Shown here piece after piece: positions 49,768 to 62,334 of a stretch of DNA of 64,000 bases. The position numbers and the translations under genes were made by a program. The notes beneath the pieces are model-generated. The model was given only the letters and a program-made list of their open reading frames with translations, did no database searches and had not been told where the DNA came from. How positions within the stretch are numbered: position 1 is the stretch's first letter; every line of letters starts with the position of its first letter. The stretch is from an uncultured Clostridia bacterium (GTDB lineage: Bacteria; Bacillota; Clostridia; Peptostreptococcales; Anaerovoracaceae). The stretch is from contig CAKQQT010000002.1 of the NCBI GenBank assembly GCA_934271235.1, positions 1 through 64,000 of the forward strand, given 5' to 3'.

Positions 49768-52700
49768 ATGAGAAAATTAAAGACAATGGACGGAAACGCC
49801 GCTGCTGCTCATGTTGCATATGCTTTCTCGGAGGTTGCTGCGATCTACCCGATCACGCCATCCTCACCTATGGCAGAAAACATGGACGAATGGGTTTCCC
49901 AGGACAGAACCAATATCTTCGGTGAAAAAGTCAAGATCGTTGAAATGCAGTCCGAAGCAGGTGCAGCAGGTGCTGTACACGGCGCGCTGGCTGCCGGTGC
50001 TCTGACCTCTACGTTCACAGCATCCCAAGGGCTGCTCTTAATGATCCCGAATATGTATAAATTAGCAGGCGAACAGACTCCGGCCGTTTTCCACGTTGCC
50101 GCTCGCTGTGTCGCGACACACGCGCTGAACATCTTCGGCGACCACAGTGACGTTATGGGCTGCCGTCAGACCGGTTTCGGCATGATCGCCTCCAACTCCG
50201 TACAGCAGGCTATGGACCTGGCAGCAGTCGCACACTTAAGCGCGATCGCAGGCCGCGTGCCGATGCTGCACTTCTTCGATGGTTTCCGGACTTCTCACGA
50301 ACAGCAGAAGATCGAAGTCTGGGACTACGACGATCTGAAAGAAATGGTCGACTGGGAAGCGCTCAAGAGATTCAAACAGAACGCGCTCAACCCGAATCAT
50401 CCGCATACCATGGGTTCCGCAGAACAGCCGGAAACTTTCTTCCAGCACAGAGAAGCCTGCAACACCGCTTATCTGGAAACTCCGGATCTTGTAAACAAAT
50501 ACATGGAAATGGTCAATGCTAAGATCGGCACCGACTATAAGCCGTTCAACTACTACGGCGCGCCGGACGCGGAAGAGATCATCATCGCGATGGGTTCTGT
50601 CTGCGAATGCGCGGAAGAACTGATCGACTACCTGAACGCGAGAGGCAAGAAGGTCGGTATCGTAGAAGTACATCTGTACAGACCATGGTCCACCAAATAC
50701 TTATTAAACGTTATGCCGGAAACCGTCAAGAAGATTGCGGTCCTCGACAGAACGAAGGAACCGGGCGGCACAGGCGAACCGTTATACCTGGATATCGTTA
50801 CCGCGCTGCGCGGCACGAAGTTCGAAGACTGCCTGATCTGCGGCGGCCGTTATGGTCTGGGTTCCAAGGACGTACAGCCGGGCGACGTACTGGCCGTATA
50901 CGAAAACCTGTGGAGCGACGCGCCGAAGAAGGAATTCACGATCTCCATCACCGACGACGTGACCAACCTTTCCATCCACGGATCCGAAAATCCGGACGTT
51001 GCGCCGAAGGGAACCAAGGCTTGTAAGTTCTGGGGTCTGGGCGCTGACGGTACCGTTGGTGCGAACAAGAACTCCGTTAAGATCATCGGCGACCACACCG
51101 ATATGAAGGCACAGGCATACTTCCAGTATGACTCCAAGAAATCCGGCGGCGTGACCATTTCTCACCTGAGATTCGGCAACGAACCGATCCGTTCGACCTA
51201 CTATGTAAAACAGGCTGACTTCGTTGCATGCCACAATGAAGCTTATCTGTACAAGTACGAAATGGTACAGGACGTAAAACCGGGCGGATTCTTCCTGCTC
51301 AACTGCACTTGGTCCGACGCAGAACTCGAAGAAAAATTACCGGGTAAGGTCAAGAGATACATCGCGCAGAACAATGTACAGTTCTACACCTGCGACGCAG
51401 TTACCATGGCCAAAGAGATCGGCCTGGGCGCACGCAGAACGAACTCCATCCTGCAGGCTGCTTTCTTCAAGCTGGCCAACATCATTCCGATCGAGGAAGC
51501 AGAAGGCTACATGAAGGACGCGATCGCAAAGACCTATAAGAAAAAAGGTCAGGACATCGTAGACATGAACTGCAAGGCAGTTGACGCGGGCCTGAACCAT
51601 ATCCATAAAGTAGAAGTTCCGGAAAGCTGGAAGAACGCAGAAGACGATGCACCGGCAGCTCCGCTGGTAGGCAGAGACAAACTGCACACCGAATTCCTGA
51701 ACGACATTCTGGTACCGACTGCAAACCTGACCGCAGACAACGTTCCGGTCTCCAAGTTCCTGGATACCGTAACCGGCATGATGCCTGCAGGTACCGCTGC
51801 TTACGAAAAGCGCGGCGTTGCTGCAGACCTGCCGCACTGGAATGTGAAGAACTGTATGCAGTGTAACTGGTGCGCGAGCGTTTGTCCGCACGCTGTCGTT
51901 CGTCCGTTCGTGATGACCGCGGAAGAAGCGGAAGGCGTTGCAGATGCCGTTGTGATGAAGGGCGCCAAGGACAAGAAGTTCACGCTCGGCTGGTCTCTGA
52001 TGGACTGCACAGGCTGCGGTTCCTGCGCAGAGGTATGCCCGGCAAGAAACAAAGCCATCACCATGGCTCCGGCAGAAGAACACTACATGCACGAAGCACA
52101 GGCAAAATACGACAAGTTATATAAAGACGTTGACGAAAAAGAAGTTCCGTTCAAGGAAAACACCGTCAAGGGCGCGCAGTTCAAGACTCCGCTCATGGAA
52201 TTCTCCGGCGCTTGCCCGGGATGCGGCGAAACTCCGTACGCAAAACTGGTAACGCAGTTATTCGGCGATCGTATGTTCATCGCGAACGCAACCGGATGTT
52301 CCTCCATTTGGGGCGCTTCCGCTCCGGCGACTCCGTATACCGTCAACAAAGAGGGCAAAGGTCCGGCTTGGGCAAACTCCCTGTTTGAAGATAACGCGGA
52401 ATTCGGTTTCGGTATGGCAACCTCCGTCAACGCGAGAAGAAACGAACTGAAGTCCGCAGTCGAAAGACTGTATGACGTCATCGGCGTTCCTGCAAAGGCA
52501 TGGGTCGCTTCCATGTCCGACGGCAAGACTTCCGGGACCACCGGCGAGATCCTGCTTGAAGAAGCAAAGAAGATCGCCGATACGAACGAAGACGCGAAAT
52601 ACGTTGTTGAAAACGCAGACATGCTGACCAAACCGTCCATGTGGATCTTCGGCGGTGACGGCTGGGCTTACGATATCGGTTACGGCGGTGTAGACCACGT

Positions 52701-53289
52701 ACTGGCATCCGGCGAAGACGTCAACATCATGGTATTCGATACCGAAGTATATTCCAATACAGGCGGCCAGGCATCCAAGTCCACACCGGTCGGCGCAGTT
52801 GCGAAATTCGCGGCTTCCGGTAAGGCAGTCAAGAAAAAAGACCTCGCGCAGATCGCAATGGCTTACGGCTATGTTTACGTAGCCCAGATCGCGATGGGCG
52901 CGAACCCGGAACAGGCGCTCAGAGCCATCCGTGAAGCAGAGGCATATCATGGTCCTTCCCTGATCATCGCTTACGCACCTTGTATCAACCACGGCGTGAA
53001 GGCCGGCATGAACAAGTCCATGCTCGAAATGAAGAAGGCAGTCAGAGCCGGATACTGGAATCTGTTAAGATACAATCCGGAACTGGAAGCGAAAGGCGAA
53101 AATCCGTTATCCGTTGACTCCGCTGCACCGACAGAATCCTACAGAGACTTCATCATGGGCGAAGTTCGTTACAACTCCCTGAAGCTCGGATTCCCTGAGA
53201 GAGCAGAACAGCTCTTCGAAAAGGGCGAAGAATACGCAATGGAAAGATATAAAGAACTGAAGCACCGTCAGGACAGCTTTGGTAAATAG
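49768..53289 (+). CDS. nifJ: Pyruvate:ferredoxin (flavodoxin) oxidoreductase
   Basis: The 1173-residue homodimeric enzyme oxidises pyruvate and CoA to acetyl-CoA, CO2 and reduced ferredoxin. The N-terminal domain has KTMDGNAAAAHVAYAFSEVA and ITPSSPMAENMDEW. Two 4Fe-4S clusters lie at about 692-765 (NCMQCNWCASVCPHAVVRPF and DCTGCGSCAEVCPARNKAIT). A proximal cluster region (SGACPGCGETPYAKL) follows. The thiamine diphosphate site is GGDGWAYDIGYGGVDHV followed by TEVYSNTGGQASKSTP. Full length and all motifs are present. It is the central catabolic enzyme of the operon, with polyferredoxin before and NfnAB-like genes after it. Confidence 0.97.
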   Translation: MRKLKTMDGNAAAAHVAYAFSEVAAIYPITPSSPMAENMDEWVSQDRTNIFGEKVKIVEMQSEAGAAGAVHGALAAGALTSTFTASQGLLLMIPNMYKLAGEQTPAVFHVAARCVATHALNIFGDHSDVMGCRQTGFGMIASNSVQQAMDLAAVAHLSAIAGRVPMLHFFDGFRTSHEQQKIEVWDYDDLKEMVDWEALKRFKQNALNPNHPHTMGSAEQPETFFQHREACNTAYLETPDLVNKYMEMVNAKIGTDYKPFNYYGAPDAEEIIIAMGSVCECAEELIDYLNARGKKVGIVEVHLYRPWSTKYLLNVMPETVKKIAVLDRTKEPGGTGEPLYLDIVTALRGTKFEDCLICGGRYGLGSKDVQPGDVLAVYENLWSDAPKKEFTISITDDVTNLSIHGSENPDVAPKGTKACKFWGLGADGTVGANKNSVKIIGDHTDMKAQAYFQYDSKKSGGVTISHLRFGNEPIRSTYYVKQADFVACHNEAYLYKYEMVQDVKPGGFFLLNCTWSDAELEEKLPGKVKRYIAQNNVQFYTCDAVTMAKEIGLGARRTNSILQAAFFKLANIIPIEEAEGYMKDAIAKTYKKKGQDIVDMNCKAVDAGLNHIHKVEVPESWKNAEDDAPAAPLVGRDKLHTEFLNDILVPTANLTADNVPVSKFLDTVTGMMPAGTAAYEKRGVAADLPHWNVKNCMQCNWCASVCPHAVVRPFVMTAEEAEGVADAVVMKGAKDKKFTLGWSLMDCTGCGSCAEVCPARNKAITMAPAEEHYMHEAQAKYDKLYKDVDEKEVPFKENTVKGAQFKTPLMEFSGACPGCGETPYAKLVTQLFGDRMFIANATGCSSIWGASAPATPYTVNKEGKGPAWANSLFEDNAEFGFGMATSVNARRNELKSAVERLYDVIGVPAKAWVASMSDGKTSGTTGEILLEEAKKIADTNEDAKYVVENADMLTKPSMWIFGGDGWAYDIGYGGVDHVLASGEDVNIMVFDTEVYSNTGGQASKSTPVGAVAKFAASGKAVKKKDLAQIAMAYGYVYVAQIAMGANPEQALRAIREAEAYHGPSLIIAYAPCINHGVKAGMNKSMLEMKKAVRAGYWNLLRYNPELEAKGENPLSVDSAAPTESYRDFIMGEVRYNSLKLGFPERAEQLFEKGEEYAMERYKELKHRQDSFGK

Positions 53290-53309
53290 GGAAAGGAGGA
53301 TGAACAACC

Positions 53310-54164
53310 ATGAAAAGATTTGAAGTTACCTGGAAAAGAAGACTGAACCACAATATGGTCTGGCTGAAGATCTATGCGCCTCTGGTTGCAAAGCATGCAA
53401 AACCGGGACAATTTATCATCCTCAGAACAGATGAATTCGGTGAAAGAATTCCGCTGACGATGGCCGGCCACAATGAAGAGGACGGCACCATCGACCTGAT
53501 CTACGCTGCAGTCGGCAGAACCACCATGCTGATGGATCAGCTGGAACCGGGCGACTGCTTCGCAGATATCGTAGGCCCGCTGGGCAAGCCGACCCATATG
53601 GACGGACTCAAGAGAGTCTGCGTTGTCGGCGGCGGTACCGGTAATGCACTCGCATACCCGCTGGCATGCGGCATGCATAACCACGGTGTAGAAACCGTCA
53701 TGATCGCCGGTTTCAAGACCAAAGAACTCGTCATCCTCGAAGATGAGTTCCGCGCAGGCGTTGACGAGCTGTACATGATGACAGACGACGGCAGCTACGG
53801 CGAAAAAGGTTTCACGACCGCGAAATTGGAAGCACTGATTCAGGCAGGCGAAAAATTCGATGAAGTCATCGCCGTAGGACCTCCTATGATGATGAAGTTC
53901 ACCTGCCAGATCGCTGAAAAATACGGCATCCACTCCGTAGCATCCCTGACCGCGTATATGATCGACGGTACCGGTATGTGCGGCGGCTGCAGATGCAAGA
54001 TCGGCGGCGAAGATAAATTCGTATGCGTAGACGGTCCGGAATTCGACGGCGCACTGGTCGACTGGGATGACCTGATCAGAAGATCGGCATACTACAAAGA
54101 TCAGGAAGCGGAAGACCGTGCACACGTATGCAGATTAACAGGAGGTGTTCGTTATCATGATTAA
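53310..54164 (+). CDS. NfnA-like ferredoxin-NADP+ reductase subunit
   Basis: The 284-residue flavoprotein is of the ferredoxin-NADP reductase/dihydroorotate dehydrogenase electron-transfer type. The FAD domain is at about 1-95 (VAKHAKPGQFIILRTDEFGE, RIPLTMAGHNEEDG). The NAD(P) domain contains VCVVGGGTGNALAYPLACGM and EVIAVGPPMMMKFTCQIAEK. The C-terminal 2Fe-2S loop is GTGMCGGCRCKIGGEDKFVC. Together with the next gene it matches NfnAB/SudAB-type transhydrogenases or sulfide dehydrogenases. SD AAAGGAGG. It overlaps the next gene by eight bases. Bifurcating activity is inferred, not shown. Confidence 0.88.
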   Translation: MKRFEVTWKRRLNHNMVWLKIYAPLVAKHAKPGQFIILRTDEFGERIPLTMAGHNEEDGTIDLIYAAVGRTTMLMDQLEPGDCFADIVGPLGKPTHMDGLKRVCVVGGGTGNALAYPLACGMHNHGVETVMIAGFKTKELVILEDEFRAGVDELYMMTDDGSYGEKGFTTAKLEALIQAGEKFDEVIAVGPPMMMKFTCQIAEKYGIHSVASLTAYMIDGTGMCGGCRCKIGGEDKFVCVDGPEFDGALVDWDDLIRRSAYYKDQEAEDRAHVCRLTGGVRYHD

Positions 54165-55548
54165 TTTGGTACATCAGCAGAACCCGATGCCGGAACAGAA
54201 ACCGGAAGTCAGAAATAAGAATTTCCTGGAAGTCTGCACAGGCTATACAGAAGATCAGGCGATCCGCGAAGCGATGCGCTGCTTAAGATGCCGCAAGAAA
54301 CCTTGTGTTTCCGGATGTCCTGTTAATATCAAGATCCCGCTGTTCATCGCGAAAGTAGCAGAAGGCGATTTCGAAGCCGCTTACGAGATCATCTCGGAAG
54401 ACAGCTCCCTGCCGGCGATCTGCGGACGTGTCTGCCCACAGGAAAACCAGTGCCAGGGCGAGTGCGTACACGGCAAGAAGGGCGAACCGGTCGCCATCGG
54501 CAGACTGGAACGCTTCGTTGCTGACTGGCACGCAGCAAACTTCGGCGATGCGGAGATCAAACCGGTAGAAGGCAACGGCCACAAAGTTGCCGTTATCGGT
54601 GCAGGCCCTGCAGGCCTTGCCTGCGCAGGCGACCTGGTAAACAAAGGCTACGAAGTGACCGTTTACGAAGCACTGCACAAGACCGGCGGCGTTCTGGTCT
54701 ATGGTATCCCGCAGTTCCGTCTGCCGAAGGAGATCGTAGCACAGGAAGTTGCGAAACTGGAAGCAAAAGGTGTAAAATTCGTGACCGACGCGGTTGTCGG
54801 CCGTGCGTTCACAGTTGACGAACTGATGAAAGACGGCGGCTATGAATCCGTATTCATCGGAACCGGCGCAGGCCTTCCGTCCTTCATGAACATCCCGGGC
54901 GAAAACTACATCGGCGTTTGCTCCGCAAACGAATATCTGACGCGTATCAACCTGATGAAGGCTTATCTGCCGGAATACGACACCCCGATCATGCACGGCG
55001 ACAAGATCGCCATCGTCGGCGGCGGCAACGTAGCGATGGACGCGGCAAGATGCGCGAAACGTATGGGCGCTTCCGAAGTTTACATCATCTACAGAAGATC
55101 CCTTGCGGAACTTCCTGCAAGAGCAGAAGAAGTACACCACGCGATGGAAGAAGGCATCATCTTCAAGATTCTGAACAATCCGGTCCAGATCCTCGGCGAT
55201 GAGACCGGACATGTCAGAGCCATCGAATGCGTAGAAATGGAACTCGGCGAACCGGATGCATCCGGCAGAAGAAAACCGATCGAAAAGAAAGGTTCCAACT
55301 TCGAGATCCCGGTCGACATGGTCATCATGTCCATCGGTACCAAGCTGAACACCCTGATCCTGGATACCACTGAAAAGCTGGAAGCCAACAAGAAGGGCGG
55401 CATCGGCACAGACGACGGCGCAGCGACCAATCGCGAAGGTATCTTCGCAGGCGGTGACGCAGTTACCGGCGCGGCAACGGTCATCAAGGCAATGGGCGCA
55501 GGCAAAACTGCGGCAGCCAGCATTGACGCGTACCTGAGCGGCAAATAA
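54157..55548 (+). CDS. NfnB-like (GltA-type) FAD/NAD(P)-binding subunit
   Basis: The 463-residue protein has two N-terminal 4Fe-4S motifs (CLRCRKKPCVSGCPVNIKIP, about 41-60; CGRVCPQENQCQGECVHG, about 89-106). A Rossmann FAD site follows (VAVIGAGPAGLACAGDLVNK), then an NADPH site (IAIVGGGNVAMDAARCAKRM). The C-terminal GIFAGGDAVTGAATVIKAMG is typical. The family includes the small subunit of NADPH glutamate synthase, but no large GltB-type glutamate synthase is adjacent. The partner is the NfnA-like subunit, so an NADH-dependent ferredoxin:NADP+ oxidoreductase is the better reading. SD AGGAGGTG; ATG at 54157. Confidence 0.9.
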   Translation: MINLVHQQNPMPEQKPEVRNKNFLEVCTGYTEDQAIREAMRCLRCRKKPCVSGCPVNIKIPLFIAKVAEGDFEAAYEIISEDSSLPAICGRVCPQENQCQGECVHGKKGEPVAIGRLERFVADWHAANFGDAEIKPVEGNGHKVAVIGAGPAGLACAGDLVNKGYEVTVYEALHKTGGVLVYGIPQFRLPKEIVAQEVAKLEAKGVKFVTDAVVGRAFTVDELMKDGGYESVFIGTGAGLPSFMNIPGENYIGVCSANEYLTRINLMKAYLPEYDTPIMHGDKIAIVGGGNVAMDAARCAKRMGASEVYIIYRRSLAELPARAEEVHHAMEEGIIFKILNNPVQILGDETGHVRAIECVEMELGEPDASGRRKPIEKKGSNFEIPVDMVIMSIGTKLNTLILDTTEKLEANKKGGIGTDDGAATNREGIFAGGDAVTGAATVIKAMGAGKTAAASIDAYLSGK

Positions 55549-55574
55549 GAATCATAAACATAAAAATGTGAGAG

Positions 55575-55606
55575 CATGGTCATCCTATGGATGACCATGT
55601 TTTTTC
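55575..55606 (+). terminator. Terminator of the PFOR-Nfn operon
   Basis: CATGGTCATCC (55575-55585) pairs perfectly with GGATGACCATG (55589-55599) around TAT, followed by TTTTTTC. The next 165 bp are AT-rich and hold a possible TTGAAA...TATAAG promoter (about 55697-55726) for the V-ATPase operon. Confidence 0.9.
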
Positions 55607-55774
55607 ATGCGATTTTTGTGCCAAAATGTGAGTATTTTGTATGCATTTGGGCAATGCTAAGAAATTGAGGAAAAATGTTTTTTTTTTGTTTTTATTTGAA
55701 ATGATTTTGGGTAATATAGTATAAGGGGAAGATTTCCGATTTGGGAAATATGCTAAGATAAGGAGGCAGCAAAA

Positions 55775-56087
55775 GTGTTTACAGAAGAACTACAAGCGAT
55801 CAGACAGGCGGAAGATGCGGCAGATGCTTTACGAAAAGAAGCCAAAGCCGAAGCCGCGAAGCTGATCAAAGATGCAAACACGAAAGCCGGCAAACTGGCA
55901 GACGAAGCCGAAACAAAGGCCAAAGAATGCTACGAGGCTTTCCTTGCGGAGGGACAGCAGGCCGCGCAGGCGCAGTATGAAGACGCCGTCGCGCAGGCAA
56001 AGCAGCTCTGCACGAAGATGGAAGCGGAAGCCGGCGAAAAGCAGGACCGAATTGTAAAGTTCATAGCAGAAAGGATCGTGAAGTCAA

Positions 56088-56101
<14 letters not shown>
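55775..56101 (+). CDS. ntpF: V/A-type ATPase peripheral-stalk subunit H/G (NtpF-like)
   Basis: The 108-residue, almost entirely helical, Ala/Lys/Glu-rich protein begins with GTG and has AAGGAGG upstream. It forms one continuous coiled coil (EELQAIRQAEDAADALRKEA and onward), matching the peripheral stalk partner of subunit E. Position first in the cluster, before the I subunit, equals the Enterococcus ntpF-I-K-E-C-G-A-B order. It overlaps ntpI by 14 bases. Confidence 0.85.
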
Positions 56102-58581
<2,480 letters not shown>

Positions 58582-58636
58582 AGGAATCCGAAAGTTACCG
58601 GAATGTCGGAATATCGACGGAAAGGCAGATAAGAAT

Positions 58637-59221
58637 ATGAGTATCGAAAAGATTACATCCAAGATCCTGGGTGACGCCGAGGCAGAGCGCGATATCGTGC
58701 TGGCAGAGGCAAGATTCCAGAGCGATGCAGTCCTTGCCGAAGCAGAGAAAAAAGCGGCGATGCTGCTTGCGGACGCGGAGCGCAGAGGTGAGATCGAAAA
58801 GGAAAAGATCATCACGCGCCGAAAGTCCGTAGCCGACATCGATTGCCGCAAGGTTTTCTTGGCAAAAAAACAGGAGATCCTGGAAACTTGCTTTGCACGC
58901 GCTGTGACGGAGATCACAGCTATGCCGGAGAACGATTACATCAACCTGTTGGTGAACTTGGGCAAGGCGTCCGGCGCAAAGGAAGGACTGCTGACATTTA
59001 ACGAACAGGAGCAGCGCGTCGCGGAACAAGTTTGCCGTGCGCTGAACGAAACCGTGGAAAACGGCCATTTCGCCGTCAGTGAAAAGAAAGGCAGCATGCA
59101 GGGCGGTTATCTTCTGACCACCGGGCTGACGACGGTGAACAACACCGTCGAAGCGTTGGTTGCGGAGGCCAAGACCGGACTGACTGCCGAGGCGGCAAAG
59201 ATGCTGTTTCCCGCAAGATAA
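58637..59221 (+). CDS. ntpE: V/A-type ATPase peripheral-stalk subunit E
   Basis: The 194-residue protein has a long N-terminal helix (about 1-85; ITSKILGDAEAERDIVLAEA) that pairs with the H/G subunit, and a C-terminal alpha/beta head (MQGGYLLTTGLTTVNNTVEA) that contacts subunit B. Length matches the family. It lies between the c-ring and C-subunit genes. No strong SD is seen (AGATAAGAAT). Confidence 0.9.
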   Translation: MSIEKITSKILGDAEAERDIVLAEARFQSDAVLAEAEKKAAMLLADAERRGEIEKEKIITRRKSVADIDCRKVFLAKKQEILETCFARAVTEITAMPENDYINLLVNLGKASGAKEGLLTFNEQEQRVAEQVCRALNETVENGHFAVSEKKGSMQGGYLLTTGLTTVNNTVEALVAEAKTGLTAEAAKMLFPAR

Positions 59222-59235
59222 AAGGGAGTGCGAAG

Positions 59236-60243
59236 ATGAGTAAACAAAAAGCGGAAAACTACGCGTTTTCCTGCAGCCTGATCCGCGCGAACGAAAGGAC
59301 CCTGCTCACGATGCAGGATCTGGAACGGGTGCTGGATGCCAAAGACATGCAGCAGGCGATGCACATCCTGACAGAATTCGGCTACGCAGACAGCAAAGAA
59401 TCGGAAGACCCGCGCGGATTTGAGACCGTGCTGGCAAAAGAGATGAACCGGGTCAGCGAACTGGCAGCCTCCCTAACGGCAGAAAAAGCGGAGATCGAAC
59501 TGTTCCGCCTGCCGCAGGACTATCACAACCTGAAGGTGCTGCTCAAGGCTGAGGCACTCGGTACCGATCCGGCGCCGCTGATGACAGACGGCGGCAATAT
59601 CCCGCCGGCCAAACTGCTCGACATGATCCGCGAACGCAATTTTATCATGCTGGATCCGGAAATGCAGCACGGCTTTGCGGACGCGTCGGAGCTTTACGCC
59701 AAGAGCGGCGATCCGCAGGAGATCGATCTGGTACTGGATCGGGCCTGCTACGCGCAGATGCAGCGCATGGCCGCAGACTGCGAAGATCCGTTTCTTGCGG
59801 ACTATTGCGCGTTAGCGGTCGACCTGCTGAACTGCAGGACTTTTGTCAGATTGCGTGAAGTCGGCAAGCCATGGAGTTTTTTCCGGAAGGTGTTCCTGCC
59901 GGGCGGCACGCTCAGCGAGCAGCTGTTCACCGGAAACTATGAAGAGCCTTACCCGCAGTTTGCAGATCGGGCGGCGCCGTTCGGCTTCGGCGAACTGTTC
60001 AGCCGCGGAGCGGTGGCAGCCGCCAATACCGGGCAGTTCACCCTGCTGGAAAAACTGTGCGATGACAGACGGATGCGTTTTCTGAAGGACGCGCACTATG
60101 TGACCTTCGGACCGGAACCCATCGCGGCGTTCTACCTGGCCAAGGAAAACGAAAACAAGAATCTGCGGATGATCCTGACCGGCAAGCTGGTCGGCACAGA
60201 TCCCGCAGTCATCAAAGAAAGATTGAGGGAGACCTATGTATAA
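59236..60243 (+). CDS. ntpC: V/A-type ATPase subunit C (d)
   Basis: The 335-residue, mostly helical protein is the funnel that links the central shaft to the c-ring. Recognisable segments are ENYAFSCSLIRANERTLLTM, LFRLPQDYHNLKVLLKAEAL, YCALAVDLLNCRTFVRLREV and the final EPIAAFYLAKENENKNLRMI. SD AAAGGGAG. It overlaps the F subunit gene by eight bases. Confidence 0.93.
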   Translation: MSKQKAENYAFSCSLIRANERTLLTMQDLERVLDAKDMQQAMHILTEFGYADSKESEDPRGFETVLAKEMNRVSELAASLTAEKAEIELFRLPQDYHNLKVLLKAEALGTDPAPLMTDGGNIPPAKLLDMIRERNFIMLDPEMQHGFADASELYAKSGDPQEIDLVLDRACYAQMQRMAADCEDPFLADYCALAVDLLNCRTFVRLREVGKPWSFFRKVFLPGGTLSEQLFTGNYEEPYPQFADRAAPFGFGELFSRGAVAAANTGQFTLLEKLCDDRRMRFLKDAHYVTFGPEPIAAFYLAKENENKNLRMILTGKLVGTDPAVIKERLRETYV

Positions 60244-60562
60244 GATCGGCGTGATCGGCGACAGGGAAAGCATTCTCGGCTTTCAGGCTGTAGGGCTTAC
60301 GGTTTTCCCTTGTGATGAGGCCGAAGAAGCAAAAAGAATATTAAAGCAGATTGCCAAGGAGGACTTCGCCATCATTTACGTGACAGAGGAGCTCTATCAG
60401 TACATGGGCGAGGAAATCAAAGCATACGTAGACCTGCGGCTGCCGGCTGTGATCCCGATCCCGAGCAAGAACGGGACACTGGGCATCGGCATGCAGAATG
60501 TGCGAAGCGCGGTAGAGCGCGCCGTAGGTGCAGACATCCTTTTTGGAGGTGAAGCAAAATGA
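60236..60562 (+). CDS. ntpG: V/A-type ATPase shaft subunit F
   Basis: The 108-residue protein has the Rossmann-like F fold: [20 protein letters not shown], then [20 protein letters not shown] and [20 protein letters not shown]. It binds subunit D in the central shaft. It overlaps ntpC and ntpA by short ATG-containing overlaps, indicating coupled translation. Named ntpG after the Enterococcus cluster (AtpF in other nomenclature). Confidence 0.93.
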   Translation: MYKIGVIGDRESILGFQAVGLTVFPCDEAEEAKRILKQIAKEDFAIIYVTEELYQYMGEEIKAYVDLRLPAVIPIPSKNGTLGIGMQNVRSAVERAVGADILFGGEAK

Positions 60563-62334
60563 GTCAAGGAAAAGTTGTAAAAGTATCCGGACCGCTGGTC
60601 ATCGCTTCCGGTATGGAAGAGGCGAACATGTTCGACGTCGTGCACGTCGGCGAGCAGGGGCTGATCGGAGAAATTATCGAAATGCGTGGAGACAGAGCCT
60701 CCATTCAGGTATATGAAGAAACCGCCGGTCTGGGACCGGGCGCGCCGGTCGTATCCACAGGCGCGCCGCTGTCCGTCGAACTGGGGCCGGGATTGATCGA
60801 GACCATGTACGATGGTATCCAGAGACCGCTGGAGGAAATGGTAGCGGCTGTCGGCCCGAACATTACCCGCGGTATCAAAGTACCGGCGCTGTCCCGCAGC
60901 AAAAAGTGGACCTTTGTACCGTGCGTGGCTGCCGGCGACAGCGTAGAAGCCGGTGACATCCTCGGTACCGTACAGGAAACGGTGGTCGTCGAGCAGAAGA
61001 TCATGGTGCCTTACGGGGTATCCGGTACGGTCGAATCCATCGAAGCCGGAGATTTTACCGTCGAGGAGACCGTGTGCCGTGTGCGCCTTGCGGACGGCAG
61101 TCTGCGTGAACTGAGCCTGATGCAGAAATGGCCGGTCCGCCGCGGCAGACCATACAAAGAAAAATTAGTGCCGGAGATGCCGCTGATCACCGGTCAGCGT
61201 GTCATCGATACGTTCTTCCCGATCGCCAAGGGCGGCGTGGCAGCGGTTCCGGGACCGTTCGGTTCCGGTAAGACAGTCGTGCAGCATCAGCTCGCAAAAT
61301 GGGCGGACGCCGACATCGTCGTTTACATCGGCTGCGGAGAACGAGGCAACGAAATGACGGACGTTCTGATGGAGTTTCCGGAGCTGAAGGACCCGCGGAC
61401 CGGCGAGTCATTGATGAAGCGGACGGTCCTGATCGCGAACACGTCCGATATGCCGGTAGCTGCGCGGGAAGCGTCCATTTATACCGGTATCACGATCGCG
61501 GAATATTTCCGGGACATGGGCTACTCCGTCGCGCTGATGGCAGACTCGACGTCCCGTTGGGCAGAGGCCCTGCGTGAAATGTCCGGCCGTCTGGAAGAAA
61601 TGCCGGGTGAAGAGGGCTACCCTGCATATTTGGGTTCCCGTCTGGCACAGTTCTATGAGCGTGCGGGCAGAACGATTTCCTTAGGTAAGGAAGGACGTTT
61701 GGGGGCACTGTCAGCCATCGGCGCCGTATCGCCGCCGGGCGGTGATATTTCCGAGCCGGTATCCCAGGCGACCCTGCGTATCGTCAAAGTATTCTGGTGC
61801 CTGGATTCGTCGCTTGCTTATAAGCGTCATTTCCCGGCCATCAACTGGCTGCAGAGCTATTCGCTGTATGTAGACCGCCTGCAGGAATGGTACGAAAAAA
61901 ACGTGGCCAAGGACTTCCCGAAGCTGCGGCAGCAGGCCCTGCATCTGCTGCAGGAGGAAGCGGAGCTGAACGAGATCGTACAGCTCGTCGGCGTGGACTC
62001 CTTGTCCTTCTCCGACCGCTTGAAACTGGAAACCGCCAAGTCCATTCGTGAGGACTATCTACATCAGAACGCGTTCCACGAGATCGATACCTTCACGTCG
62101 ACCACCAAACAGTATCTGCTGCTCAAGCTGATCCTCGGCTGGCACGAGGCTGCCGAAAAAGCAGTCTCCGAAGGAGGGCCCTTTAAGAAGATCACCGAAA
62201 TGAGCATGCGCGAATCGATCGGCCGTTTCAAATATGTAGAAGAAGCCAAGATCCAAGAGCAGTACGAAGCGATCCTTGCGGACATGACTGCCGAATTTGA
62301 TGAAATCGTACAGAAGGAGGAACAGCTCGCATGA
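60559..62334 (+). CDS. ntpA: V/A-type ATPase catalytic subunit A
   Basis: The 591-residue catalytic subunit has a non-homologous region (about 110-185) typical of the A subunit, Walker [15 protein letters not shown] (about 232-245), and [39 protein letters not shown] and [14 protein letters not shown] follow. All catalytic residues (Lys and Thr of the P-loop, Glu of GERGNE) are visible. SD GGAGGTG. It hydrolyses or makes ATP with subunit B. Confidence 0.97.
   Translation: MSQGKVVKVSGPLVIASGMEEANMFDVVHVGEQGLIGEIIEMRGDRASIQVYEETAGLGPGAPVVSTGAPLSVELGPGLIETMYDGIQRPLEEMVAAVGPNITRGIKVPALSRSKKWTFVPCVAAGDSVEAGDILGTVQETVVVEQKIMVPYGVSGTVESIEAGDFTVEETVCRVRLADGSLRELSLMQKWPVRRGRPYKEKLVPEMPLITGQRVIDTFFPIAKGGVAAVPGPFGSGKTVVQHQLAKWADADIVVYIGCGERGNEMTDVLMEFPELKDPRTGESLMKRTVLIANTSDMPVAAREASIYTGITIAEYFRDMGYSVALMADSTSRWAEALREMSGRLEEMPGEEGYPAYLGSRLAQFYERAGRTISLGKEGRLGALSAIGAVSPPGGDISEPVSQATLRIVKVFWCLDSSLAYKRHFPAINWLQSYSLYVDRLQEWYEKNVAKDFPKLRQQALHLLQEEAELNEIVQLVGVDSLSFSDRLKLETAKSIREDYLHQNAFHEIDTFTSTTKQYLLLKLILGWHEAAEKAVSEGGPFKKITEMSMRESIGRFKYVEEAKIQEQYEAILADMTAEFDEIVQKEEQLA

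Noticed and set aside
54157..55548. Glutamate synthase small subunit
   Set aside because: No large subunit is nearby, and the NfnA-like partner plus PFOR context point to an Nfn-type complex.
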